DNA of 64,000 nt from RYN-133 sp963754285. Lineage in GTDB: Bacteria > Actinomycetota > Actinomycetes > Mycobacteriales > Jatrophihabitantaceae. A program made the position numbers and the translations under genes. The notes beneath the pieces were generated by a model, which searched no databases, was not told the DNA's origin, and saw only the letters and a list, made by a program, of their open reading frames with translations. Below, piece by piece: positions 51,924 to 60,145 of this stretch (position 1 is its first letter; each line of letters begins with the position of its first letter). The stretch is from the NCBI GenBank assembly GCA_963754285.1, contig CAVWFN010000007.1, forward strand, positions 372,001 to 436,000, given 5' to 3'.

Positions 51924-53567
51924 ATGCGCTTGCCCGCCCGCACCCGATTCACCCACGTGACCTCGGCCGCCGCCGTCGCCGGCCTCGTGGCCGGCGCGAT
52001 CGTCGCCGCCCAGCCGGCCACCGCGGCCACCTGGTCCTCGACGGCCACCAAGGCCCTGAAGCTCGTGAACGCGACCCACCTGGGCGCCGCACCCGCCGGC
52101 CGCGAGCTGCGGCTCACGGTGGGTCTGACACCCCGCAACGCCGCCGGGCTCAACACGTTGATCCGCCGCCAGAACACCCGCGGCAGCGGGGTCTACCACC
52201 AGTATCTGCGGCCCGGCCAGTTCACCGCCCGCTTCGGAGCGAGCCAGGCGGACGCGAACGCCGTTGCCGCGTACCTGCGCAGCGCGGGCATGCATCGCGT
52301 GAGCATCTCCGGCAACCGCCTGCAGGTCGGCGCGGTGGCCACCGTCGCCCAGGCCGAGCACGCGTTCAACACAGACATCGCTTCGTTCCGGCAGCACGGC
52401 CGCTCCGTTCTCGCGAACACCGCCGCGGCGATGGTGCCCTCCGCCCTCGCGGGCAAGGTCACCGGCGTCCTCGGCCTGTCGACGCTCGGCGTCAGTGCGG
52501 GCACGCCCACCGTCCCGAAGCTGACCGGGTACTTCCCGAAGGAGTTCGTGAAGGTCTACGACGGCGCCAACACCACCGCCGGCACGGGCACCACGATGGC
52601 CGTGTTCGCCGAGGGCAACCTCGCCCCCACGATCAAGGATCTGCGGCTCGCCGAGAGCAAGCAGGGTCTGCCGCAGACGCCGGTCAGCCTCGTCTACGCC
52701 GGCCCGCAGAGCAGCGACACCTCGGGTGCCGACGAGTGGGACCTGGACACGCAGACCTCGACCGGCGTCGCGCCGAAGGCGAGCCGGCTCTACATCTACG
52801 TGGCGACCTCGCTCAGCGACTCCGATCTGTCGAAGGCGATCAACAAGTGGGTCACGCAGGACGTGGCGCGGTCGGGCTCGGCCTCGCTCGGCGAGTGCGA
52901 CGTGCTCCCCTACCTCGACGGCGCCATGAAGGTCGACGACGCGGCGCTCAAGCAGGCCGTGGCGCAGGGCCAGACGTTCTTCGCCTCGACCGGCGACACG
53001 GGCAGCAGCTGCGCGGTCGCGGGCACCAACGGCGTCCCGCTCAGCGGCCCGCCCGACACCGAGTACCCGGCCTCGTCGCCGTACGCCGTGGCAGTCGGCG
53101 GAACGACGCTCGACACCGACAACAGCGACAACTACCAGGCCGAGATCGCCTGGAACTCCGGTGGCGGCGGCATCTCGCCCGTCGAGACCGCGCCGTCCTG
53201 GCAGAGCGGTGTCGTGCCGACCTCGGCTGCGGGACTGCGCGGCCTGCCGGACATCGCGCTCGACGCCGACCCGAACACCGGTGCGCAGATCTACGTCAGC
53301 GGCGTGGAGACGCAGATCGGCGGGACGAGCCTGAGTTCGCCGATGGCGCTCGGATTCTGGACGCGGCTGCAGTCGTCGCACGGCAACAAGCTCGGCTTCG
53401 CAGCACCCCGGCTGTACAAGCTGTACGCGGGCCCGACCGGCACGACCCCGGGCTTCCACGACATCATCCTCGGCGCGAACGGCACCTACGCCGCCACGCC
53501 GGGCTGGGACTACACGACCGGCCTGGGCAGCTTCGACCTGAACGCGTTGAGCAAGGCCCTCGGCTGA
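51924..53567 (+). CDS. Secreted S53 (sedolisin/kumamolisin) peptidase
   Basis: 547 residues from ATG 51924, with GGAGGA seven bases upstream. Signal peptide to about residue 36 (VAGLVAGAIVAAQPATA). Activation pro-domain ~40-190 (VYHQYLRPGQFTARFG). Catalytic domain ~200-547: Glu and Asp four apart in ADEWDLDTQ (~275), oxyanion Asp in ASTGDTGSS (~360), Ser in GGTSLSSPMA (~475) and the calcium loop FHDIILGANGTYAATPGWDY. An acid-type serine-carboxyl endopeptidase acting outside the cell. Stand-alone; a nested palindrome follows. Confidence 0.94.
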   Translation: MRLPARTRFTHVTSAAAVAGLVAGAIVAAQPATAATWSSTATKALKLVNATHLGAAPAGRELRLTVGLTPRNAAGLNTLIRRQNTRGSGVYHQYLRPGQFTARFGASQADANAVAAYLRSAGMHRVSISGNRLQVGAVATVAQAEHAFNTDIASFRQHGRSVLANTAAAMVPSALAGKVTGVLGLSTLGVSAGTPTVPKLTGYFPKEFVKVYDGANTTAGTGTTMAVFAEGNLAPTIKDLRLAESKQGLPQTPVSLVYAGPQSSDTSGADEWDLDTQTSTGVAPKASRLYIYVATSLSDSDLSKAINKWVTQDVARSGSASLGECDVLPYLDGAMKVDDAALKQAVAQGQTFFASTGDTGSSCAVAGTNGVPLSGPPDTEYPASSPYAVAVGGTTLDTDNSDNYQAEIAWNSGGGGISPVETAPSWQSGVVPTSAAGLRGLPDIALDADPNTGAQIYVSGVETQIGGTSLSSPMALGFWTRLQSSHGNKLGFAAPRLYKLYAGPTGTTPGFHDIILGANGTYAATPGWDYTTGLGSFDLNALSKALG

Positions 53568-53581
53568 CACCCGTCCCCTCC

Positions 53582-53649
53582 GCGAGTGGTCACTAATGGC
53601 CCGAGTGGTCACTTATTAGTGACCACTCGCGGCATAAATGACCACTCGC
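53582..53649. terminator. Nested double palindrome, bidirectional terminator
   Basis: Inner hairpin CGAGTGGTCACT (53602-53613) / AGTGACCACTCG (53618-53629) with TATT loop; outer arms GCGAGTGGTCA (53582-53592) / TGACCACTCGC (53639-53649). The same GAGTGGTCA word therefore occurs four times, two each way. It lies between convergent genes, with stop codons on both sides. Confidence 0.75.
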
Positions 53650-53667
53650 GGGGATGGGGGTAGCGGG

Positions 53668-54510
53668 TCAGGACGGCTTGTGGGCGACGACCGCGTCGAA
53701 CACGTCGCGCTTGGGGACGCCGCGCTCCCTGGCGACCTCGGCAATCGCGTCCTTGCGGGGCTGACCGGCCGCCTCACGACCGGCGACCGCCGCCGCGAGT
53801 TCGTGCGGGGCACCGGACTCGGCGACGCGGGCCGCGCCCGACACCACCAGGGTGATCTCGCCGCGCACCTCGTCAGCAGCCCACGCCGCGAGTTCGGCGA
53901 GCGTGCCCCGGCGCACCTCTTCATAGGTCTTGGTGAGCTCACGGCACACCGCGGCCGCGCGATCGGCGCCGAACGCGTCGACGAGGTCGGTCAGCGTCTG
54001 GGCGAGCCGGTGCGGTGCCTCGAAGAACACCATCGTGCGTTGCTCGGCACCCAGTGCGGCCAAAGCCCGTCCGCGCTCCCCTGCCCGGCGCGGGAGAAAC
54101 CCCTCGAAGCAGAACCGATCGACGGGCAAGCCGGAGATCGCGATCGCGGTCGTCACCGCAGACGGGCCGGGCAGCGCCGTCACGTCGATGCCCTCGGCGA
54201 CAGCAGCAGCGACCAGGCGGTACCCGGGGTCCGACACCGACGGCATGCCGGCGTCGCTGACCACCAACACGTCCTCGCCGCTCCGTAGTGCCTCGAGCAG
54301 CACGGGAACCCGGCGTTGCTCGTTGCCGTCGAAGAACGACACGATGCGTCCGGACGCAGTGACCTCGAGGTCCTGACACAGGCGACGCAACCGGCGGGTG
54401 TCCTCGGCCGCAATCACCGGCGTGTCGGCCAACGCGGAACGCAGTCGCGAGGACGCGTCGGCAGCCCGGCCGAGTGGGGTCGCCGCCACGATGACGCGAC
54501 CAACAGCCAT
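53668..54510 (-). CDS. rsmI: 16S rRNA (cytidine-1402 2'-O)-methyltransferase
   Basis: 280 residues from ATG 54510; TACGGT lies seven bases upstream, suggesting a leaderless transcript. RVIVAATPLGRAADAS (~4), IAAEDTRRLRRLC (~30), VLVVSDAGMPSVSDPGYRLV (~75-94), TALPGPSAVTTAIAISGLP (~104) and FCFEGFLPRR. SAM-dependent tetrapyrrole-methylase fold. Divergent from pmt, as in M. tuberculosis (Rv1003/Rv1002c). Confidence 0.96.
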   Translation of the reverse strand: MAVGRVIVAATPLGRAADASSRLRSALADTPVIAAEDTRRLRRLCQDLEVTASGRIVSFFDGNEQRRVPVLLEALRSGEDVLVVSDAGMPSVSDPGYRLVAAAVAEGIDVTALPGPSAVTTAIAISGLPVDRFCFEGFLPRRAGERGRALAALGAEQRTMVFFEAPHRLAQTLTDLVDAFGADRAAAVCRELTKTYEEVRRGTLAELAAWAADEVRGEITLVVSGAARVAESGAPHELAAAVAGREAAGQPRKDAIAEVARERGVPKRDVFDAVVAHKPS

Positions 54511-54550
54511 GGTGCTGACCGTACTCAGCGCCTGCCCGGCGCCGCACAAG

Positions 54551-54556
54551 TAGCAT
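54551..54556 (+). promoter_or_regulatory. -10 box for near-leaderless pmt
   Basis: TAGCAT ends seven bases before the GTG at 54564. The facing rsmI box (TACGGT, minus strand, 54518-54523) is 27 bases away, so the two promoters lie back to back in a 53-base gap. Confidence 0.45.
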
Positions 54557-54563
54557 CGCGCTC

Positions 54564-56198
54564 GTGCCGACCGCCTCGCTCGCCGACACCGGCGACACCG
54601 GCGATGACAGCGACGTCGGCGACATCGGCGACGTCGAGAGCGCCGGTGACACCCACGAGGCCACAGCCACCGATCGCCGGGTTCCGCCGGCCCTCGTGCC
54701 GTGGAGCGATCCGCGTCCGTGGGTGGGCTGGTTGGTCGTTGTCGGTCTCGGCATCCTGGCGGGTTTCACGAAGTTCTGGGCGCTGGGCTTTCCGAACCAG
54801 AAGATCTTCGACGAGGCCTACTACCCGGTCGAGGCACAGGAGTTGCTGCGCTTCGGGTACGAGGACAACCGCGGCTACATGTTCATCGTGCATCCGCCGC
54901 TCGGGAAGTGGTTGATCGCCTGGAGTTCCGACCTGTTCGGCAACGGTCTGTCGGACGCGTTCGGGTGGCGGGTTTTCCCGGCGATCTTCGGCTGCCTCAC
55001 TGTCATCGTGGTCGCTCGCATCGCGCGACGGCTGTTCCGCTCGAACCTGTTCGGCGCCATCGCCGGCATCCTGATCGCGCTCGAAGGCGTGTCGTTCGTC
55101 CTCTCGCGCACGGCGATCCTCGACGTGTTCCTCGAGTTCTTCATCATTGCCGCGTTCGGCGCGCTGCTGCTTGATCGAGATCAGATGCGCGCGCGGCTGG
55201 GCCGCTTGATCGCCGACGGTGCAGACCTGTCCGGCGGCGTGCCGATGCTGGGTCCGCGGCCGTGGCGGCTCGCCGCCGGCGTGCTGTTCGGGCTTGCGTG
55301 CGCGGTGAAGTGGACGGGCCTGTCGTTCTTCGTCTTGTTCATCCTGCTCGGCCTGGTGTGGGATCGCGGCGCGCTGAAGGTCGCGGGCGTTCGGCGGCCG
55401 ACGCGTGAGGTGTTCCGGCGCAGCGTGCCGTTCGCGATCGGCTCGCAGGTCTTCGCCCCGATCGGCGCGTACCTGCTCACCTACCTGGGCTGGTTCACCG
55501 GCGAGAACGGGTGGGGACGGCACTGGGCCGACGACCACAGCCCGTCCACCACGCTGCACCTGTTCGGCCTCAGCGTGCCGTTCACCTGGGCCTGGGTTCC
55601 GGCGCCGATCCGCTCGCTGGGTTCGTGGACGCTGCAGGCCTACCGCTTCCACGAGGGCCTCGACAGCGGGCACGCGTACCAGTCGAACCCGTGGAACTGG
55701 TGGGTGCTCGGCCGTCCCGTCGACTTCTACTACGACGGCAGCGACAAGGCGTGCGGGTCGTCGTCGTGCTCGCGCGAGGTCTTGCTCATCGGTACGCCGT
55801 TGCTGTGGTGGGCGTTCATCCCGGCAATGCTCTGGCTGGCCTGGCACTACGTCACGACGCGCGATTGGCGCGCTGCCGCGGTGTGGGTCGCGTTCGCCGC
55901 CGGCTGGCTGGTGTGGTTCCAGGACCTCAAGCGCACGATGTTCCTGTTCTACATGGCGCCGCTGATCCCGTTCGTGATCCTCGCGCTCACGCACGCGCTC
56001 GGTGTGATGTACGCCGCGCGCCGCGAGAACGTGGTCGGGCGGTTCGCACTCGTCCGGCGGCGGTGGGGCGCCGTCGGCGTCTCGGTTTTCCTCGGGCTGG
56101 TCGTCGCCGACTTCGCGTGGATGTGGCCCATCTTCACAGGTGGGTTGTTGACCTACGACACGTGGCACGCGCATATGTGGCTGCCCTCGTGGGTATGA
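54564..56198 (+). CDS. pmt: Polyprenyl-phosphate-mannose protein O-mannosyltransferase
   Basis: 544 residues from GTG 54564. A low-complexity acidic head (~6-36, Gly-Asp repeats) precedes about 11 membrane segments. The catalytic Asp-Glu is in QKIFDEAYYPVEAQ (~78-91), and HPPLGKWLIAW, RVFPAIFGCLTV, LSRTAILDVFLEFFIIAA are typical GT39 features. It transfers mannose from polyprenyl-phosphate-mannose to Ser/Thr of secreted proteins at the outer membrane face; the Thr/Ser/Pro linkers of the GH26 and proline-rich proteins are possible acceptors. Ortholog of Rv1002c by context. Confidence 0.94.
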   Translation: MPTASLADTGDTGDDSDVGDIGDVESAGDTHEATATDRRVPPALVPWSDPRPWVGWLVVVGLGILAGFTKFWALGFPNQKIFDEAYYPVEAQELLRFGYEDNRGYMFIVHPPLGKWLIAWSSDLFGNGLSDAFGWRVFPAIFGCLTVIVVARIARRLFRSNLFGAIAGILIALEGVSFVLSRTAILDVFLEFFIIAAFGALLLDRDQMRARLGRLIADGADLSGGVPMLGPRPWRLAAGVLFGLACAVKWTGLSFFVLFILLGLVWDRGALKVAGVRRPTREVFRRSVPFAIGSQVFAPIGAYLLTYLGWFTGENGWGRHWADDHSPSTTLHLFGLSVPFTWAWVPAPIRSLGSWTLQAYRFHEGLDSGHAYQSNPWNWWVLGRPVDFYYDGSDKACGSSSCSREVLLIGTPLLWWAFIPAMLWLAWHYVTTRDWRAAAVWVAFAAGWLVWFQDLKRTMFLFYMAPLIPFVILALTHALGVMYAARRENVVGRFALVRRRWGAVGVSVFLGLVVADFAWMWPIFTGGLLTYDTWHAHMWLPSWV

Positions 56199-56205
56199 GG
56201 CGTAC

Positions 56206-56757
56206 ATGTCGCTTGCCGCAAAGATCCGTCGTGCACCGGGCCGAATAGCTACCGGCGCTTTCATCCTCAACACCGGAATCGGGAAGTTGAAGGCGGACGA
56301 GACGACGGCCAAGCAACTCCACGCGATGGCGTCCAACGCTTACCCCGTGCTGACCAAGGTGCCGCCGACGCCGTTCGCCAAGGCTCTCGCTGTCAGCGAG
56401 ATCGCCATCGGCGGAGCCCTTCTCGTCCCGGTCGTGCCGGCCGGGCTCGCCGGCATCGCGCTGACCGGGTTCAGCGGTGCGCTGCTCGGCATGTGGTGGC
56501 GCACTCCCGGCATGCACGAGGAACACAGCCCGCGACCGACCCAGCAGGGCACGGCGATCGCCAAGGACGTGTGGATGTTCGGCACCGGCGTGAGCTTGTT
56601 GCTCGACGCTGCCCTGTCCGAGTCGCCCATCACCGGCGAGCAGGCGCGGGCCGACACCAAGGCGACGATCAAGGCCGATGCGAAGGCCGCGAAGCGGGCG
56701 ACGAAGCGAGCTGCCAAGCGCGCTCGCAAGGGAGCCGAATCACTCATCCCGGGCTAG
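56206..56757 (+). CDS. DoxX-like membrane protein with Lys/Ala-rich tail
   Basis: 183 residues. ATGAFILNTGIGKLKADETT opens like small DoxX-type proteins; two or three membrane segments (ALAVSEIAIGGALLVPVVPAGLAGIA, with the loop MWWRTPGMHEEHSPRP). The last ~45 residues are Ala/Lys/Arg repeats (AKAAKRATKRAAKRARK), probably nucleic-acid or membrane-surface binding. Only seven bases after pmt, so perhaps co-transcribed. Function unknown. Confidence 0.7.
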   Translation: MSLAAKIRRAPGRIATGAFILNTGIGKLKADETTAKQLHAMASNAYPVLTKVPPTPFAKALAVSEIAIGGALLVPVVPAGLAGIALTGFSGALLGMWWRTPGMHEEHSPRPTQQGTAIAKDVWMFGTGVSLLLDAALSESPITGEQARADTKATIKADAKAAKRATKRAAKRARKGAESLIPG

Positions 56758-56761
56758 AGCC

Positions 56762-56809
56762 GCCCCACGAAATCGCCTGGAAAGCGTGGCGATTCCGCGA
56801 GGGCCCCGG
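56762..56809 (+). repeat. Conserved intergenic element, copy C (before acyl-CoA synthetase)
   Basis: Starts GCCCCACGAAATCGC five bases after the DoxX-like stop and ends TTCCGCGAGGGCCCCGG. CGAAATCGC pairs with GCGATTCCG at eight of nine positions. Its middle is six bases shorter than copies A and B. The leaderless promoter TAGGGT (56811-56816) follows at once. Confidence 0.65.
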
Positions 56810-56810
56810 C

Positions 56811-56816
56811 TAGGGT
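56811..56816 (+). promoter_or_regulatory. -10 box for leaderless acyl-CoA synthetase gene
   Basis: TAGGGT ends six bases before ATG 56823, the leaderless spacing, and begins two bases after the conserved element. Confidence 0.55.
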
Positions 56817-56822
56817 CGCGAC

Positions 56823-58355
56823 ATGTACTACCCGCTCACGGTGCGCGATTTTCTCGACCGCGCAGCCCACGTCTACCCCGACCGCATCGCGATCGTGGAC
56901 GAACCCGATCAGCCCGCTCCGTCGCTCGGTGAACTCACCTACCGCCAGGTCGCCGAGAACGCGCGAGCGCAGGCGGCCAAGCTCGACGAACTCGGTGTTC
57001 CGGTCGGCGGCCGGGTCGCGGTCGTGTCGCAGAACTCGGCACGGCTGTTCACATCGTTCTTCGGCGTCTCGGGTTGGGGACGGGTGCTCGTCCCGATCAA
57101 CTTCCGGCTCAGTCGCGCCGAGATCCAGTACATCGTCGGGCACAGCGGCGCCGAGGTCGTCTATGCCGATCCGGCACTCAAGGACACCCTCGACACGCTC
57201 GATGTGAAACACAAATTCACCCTCGGCGAGGACGACGCGCTGTACCTGCCCGACACCGAGCCGCAGGAGTGGGCCGATCCGGACGAGGCCGCCACCGCGA
57301 CGATCAACTACACGTCTGGCACCACCGCCCGTCCCAAGGGCGTGCAACTGACCCATCGCAACAACTGGCTCAACGCGACGGTGTTCGGTCTGCACACGAC
57401 CATCAGCGACCGCGACGTCTACCTGCACACGCTGCCGATGTTCCACGCGAACGGATGGGGCATGCCGTTCGGCGTGACCGGCGTGGGCGGCAAGCACATC
57501 GTCCTGCGCCAGGTCGACGGCACCGAGATCCTGCGACGCATCGAGAAACACGGCGTCACGCTGATGTGCGCCGCACCCGCCGTCATCGCCGCGGCACTCG
57601 ACGCGGCCCAGACGTGGGACGGCGAGATTCCCGGCCGCGGGCAAGTGCGCATCGTCGCCGCAGGTGCTCCCCCGCCGACCCGCACGATCGAGCGCGTGCT
57701 CGACGAATTGGGTTGGGAGTTCATCCAGATCTACGGCCTCACCGAGACCTCGCCGCTGGTCACCGTGAACCGGCAGCGCGCCGAGTGGGACGACCTGTCA
57801 ACGCACGACCGTGCACGCAACCTCGGCCGCGCAGGTGCCCCGGCGCTCGGCGTCAAGATCATGGTGGACGAGGACGGCGAGGTGCTGACGGCGTCCAACC
57901 ACAACCTCGACGGCTACTGGGAGCAGCCCGATGCCACCGAGGAGTCGCAGAAGGGCAACTGGTTCCACACCGGCGACGGCGGCCGCATCGACGACGACGG
58001 TTATCTGGTCATCCAGGACCGCAAGAAGGACGTGATCATCTCCGGTGGCGAGAACGTGTCGTCCATCGAGGTCGAGGACGCGCTCATGAGCCACGACGCG
58101 GTCAAGGAAGTCGCGGTCATCGGTATCCCCGACGAGAAGTGGGGCGAGCTCGTCACCGCGCTCGTCGTCACGCAGGACGGCGCCGAGACCAGCCAGGAAG
58201 ACCTGATCAAGCACTGCCGCGAGTCGCTGGCCGGCTACAAGTGCCCCAAGCGCGTCGAGTTCGTCGACGAGCTACCGCGCACCGCGACCGGCAAGCTGCA
58301 GAAGTTCAAGCTGCGTGAACCGTTCTGGAAGGACCACGAGCGGCAGGTCAACTGA
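56823..58355 (+). CDS. AMP-forming acyl-CoA synthetase
   Basis: 510 residues. P-loop INYTSGTTARPKGVQLTHRN (~161-180), IYGLTETSPL (~302), adenosine site HTGDGGRIDDDGYLVIQDRK (~380-400), hinge DRKKDVIISGGENVSSIEVE and catalytic Lys in TATGKLQKFKLRE near the C-terminus. It activates a carboxylate to an acyl-adenylate and then acyl-CoA; close in type to medium-chain/FadD-like enzymes, but the substrate cannot be fixed. Monocistronic, probably leaderless. Confidence 0.94.
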   Translation: MYYPLTVRDFLDRAAHVYPDRIAIVDEPDQPAPSLGELTYRQVAENARAQAAKLDELGVPVGGRVAVVSQNSARLFTSFFGVSGWGRVLVPINFRLSRAEIQYIVGHSGAEVVYADPALKDTLDTLDVKHKFTLGEDDALYLPDTEPQEWADPDEAATATINYTSGTTARPKGVQLTHRNNWLNATVFGLHTTISDRDVYLHTLPMFHANGWGMPFGVTGVGGKHIVLRQVDGTEILRRIEKHGVTLMCAAPAVIAAALDAAQTWDGEIPGRGQVRIVAAGAPPPTRTIERVLDELGWEFIQIYGLTETSPLVTVNRQRAEWDDLSTHDRARNLGRAGAPALGVKIMVDEDGEVLTASNHNLDGYWEQPDATEESQKGNWFHTGDGGRIDDDGYLVIQDRKKDVIISGGENVSSIEVEDALMSHDAVKEVAVIGIPDEKWGELVTALVVTQDGAETSQEDLIKHCRESLAGYKCPKRVEFVDELPRTATGKLQKFKLREPFWKDHERQVN

Positions 58356-58375
58356 CCCGACTGGGCTGACTGGGT

Positions 58376-58810
58376 TCAGCTGAGCCGGAACACCGGGAAG
58401 TCCGGCGCGATGCGCGCGAGGTCGGCGTCGGTCGCTTTCTTGTCGACTCCCTCGAAGAACTGACCGACCTCCCAGCCCCACTTGCGCAGGTACTCGCGAA
58501 GCACCGGGGTCTTCGCCGCGTCGGGGAGTTCCTCGGAGTGGAACTGCTCGGTGCGCCGTCCCACTCGCAGTTCGCCGGCGCCGGCGACGCGCAGATTGCG
58601 CACCCACTGCGTCGTGCCGCGCGGAGCGACGAGGTAGCGCTCCCCGCCGATCGTGAGCAGGTTGACGGGCGTGGTGCGCCATTCACCACTCGTACGACCA
58701 CGGACCCGCAACTCGCGAGATCCGGCCACGCTGATGCCGAGGCGGGTCAGACCACGCACCGACCGATTGAACACGTTGCGGGTGAACCAACCCGGCTGCA
58801 CGTATCGCAT
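58376..58810 (-). CDS. DDN-family (F420-dependent nitroreductase-like) oxidoreductase
   Basis: 144 residues from ATG 58810. Typical features: ELRVRGRTSGEWRTTPVNLL (~34-53), GERYLVAPRGTTQWVRNLR (~57-75) and AGELRVGRRTEQF. The split beta-barrel family binds deazaflavin F420 or heme/FMN relatives and is abundant in actinobacteria. Substrate unknown. Convergent, 20 bases from the acyl-CoA synthetase stop. Confidence 0.88.
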   Translation of the reverse strand: MRYVQPGWFTRNVFNRSVRGLTRLGISVAGSRELRVRGRTSGEWRTTPVNLLTIGGERYLVAPRGTTQWVRNLRVAGAGELRVGRRTEQFHSEELPDAAKTPVLREYLRKWGWEVGQFFEGVDKKATDADLARIAPDFPVFRLS

Positions 58811-58967
58811 GTATCCAGCATGCCGGACGGTTAGAACCCGTTGATCACGTATGCCGGAAAACTGATCCACTTCGTGGCGCATTCAAGGGGTGACGATCGC
58901 CGTCGCAGCCAACACAATGTCTCGACGGCATTCGCAGGGGATGCCGTTGAACACTGAGGAGGGGCGG

Positions 58968-60125
58968 ATGGACTGTCCGCATTGCGGGACGCCACACGCG
59001 GCGGCGGCGAGGTTCTGCGCCCGCTGCGGCACACCGCTACATCCACACACGAACCGCGCGAACCATTTCGCTGCCAATCCGGACGAACCCGTCCGTGCGC
59101 TGGCGTTGCTGAGCACGCTGATGCCGCACATCTCCGGGCGGCGCCACCACCTCTACCGCAACGGCGTGCTGTTCGCCCTGCTCGTCGCCTTCGTCGCTGC
59201 AGGTTTCGGGGTGCTGTCCATCGCGTTGATCGTTCCCGCGGTCGCCCTGCCCGCCGTCGTCCTCGTCTACCTGCACGACCACCACATCTGGCGTAATGAG
59301 CCCGCGGTGATCATCGGCGCGGGCTTCGTCCTCGCCCTCGTCCTCGGCGTCGTTGTCGGGCTGCTCGAGCGGCACTGGTCAGAGACGTCGCTGCTCATCT
59401 CGCAGTCCGAGCACCTTCCGCCGGGCAGCCAGGTGTTCGAGCTCGGCATCGTCATTCCGGTGCTGGCGTTCATCGCGCTCGTGATCGGCCCGCTCGCAAT
59501 CACGTCGCGGCCCAACTTCAAGCACCCACTCGATGCGGTGAACATGTCGACGCTGTCCGGAGCGGCCGTGTCGCTCGGTGTCAGCGTGATGGTGCAGCAC
59601 GGCGCGTTCACCAACGTGCACTGGGACTCATCCGATCCGGGACGGGCGGCGTTCATCGCGCTCACCCTCGGGTTCCTGCAACCTGTGATTTTCGCCTGCA
59701 CGGCCGCGCTGACCGTCATGCGCGTGCGGCGCCCGGCCTCGAACCCCGCGCTGGGTGTCGTCGAAGGTCTCGTGCTGATCATCGTCTACGAGTTGGTGAC
59801 CACCCTGCTCGGCCAGTACGGCACTCGCGGTGTCGTGCTGACCGCCGTGGTCGCGGCCGCGCTGGCCGCCGCCGGCATCCTGCTCATGCGTATCGAGTTG
59901 CATGACGGGCTGCTCGCCGAGGCACGCTCGGCCCTCGAGTCCGACACGGTCGTCGCGCGCAGCGCGACGCAAGGCCAGGTGTGCGGGCACTGCGGGGTCG
60001 AACTCAGCGTCGGCGCCGCCTTCTGCCAGGTCTGCGGCACCGCGGTGTCGTCGCTGGCGACACCGACCACCACCCCACCACCGGCCACGTCACCCGGCGA
60101 CAGCGCGCTGTCGCCGTCGGCCTGA
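58968..60125 (+). CDS. Membrane protein flanked by two zinc ribbons
   Basis: 385 residues from ATG 58968, chosen because GAGGAGGGG lies just upstream. The N-terminal zinc ribbon is CPHCG...CARCG (~3-21). Seven or eight membrane segments follow (LFALLVAFVAAGFGVLSIAL, AVIIGAGFVLALVLGVVVGL, etc.). The second zinc ribbon is CGHCG...CQVCG (~344-363), before a Thr/Pro/Ser tail. If both ribbons are cytoplasmic the protein has an even number of crossings. No known transport family recognised. The proline-rich protein gene follows after 20 bases and is probably in the same operon. Confidence 0.75.
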   Translation: MDCPHCGTPHAAAARFCARCGTPLHPHTNRANHFAANPDEPVRALALLSTLMPHISGRRHHLYRNGVLFALLVAFVAAGFGVLSIALIVPAVALPAVVLVYLHDHHIWRNEPAVIIGAGFVLALVLGVVVGLLERHWSETSLLISQSEHLPPGSQVFELGIVIPVLAFIALVIGPLAITSRPNFKHPLDAVNMSTLSGAAVSLGVSVMVQHGAFTNVHWDSSDPGRAAFIALTLGFLQPVIFACTAALTVMRVRRPASNPALGVVEGLVLIIVYELVTTLLGQYGTRGVVLTAVVAAALAAAGILLMRIELHDGLLAEARSALESDTVVARSATQGQVCGHCGVELSVGAAFCQVCGTAVSSLATPTTTPPPATSPGDSALSPSA

Positions 60126-60145
60126 GCAGCGAAGGAGACGACGAC

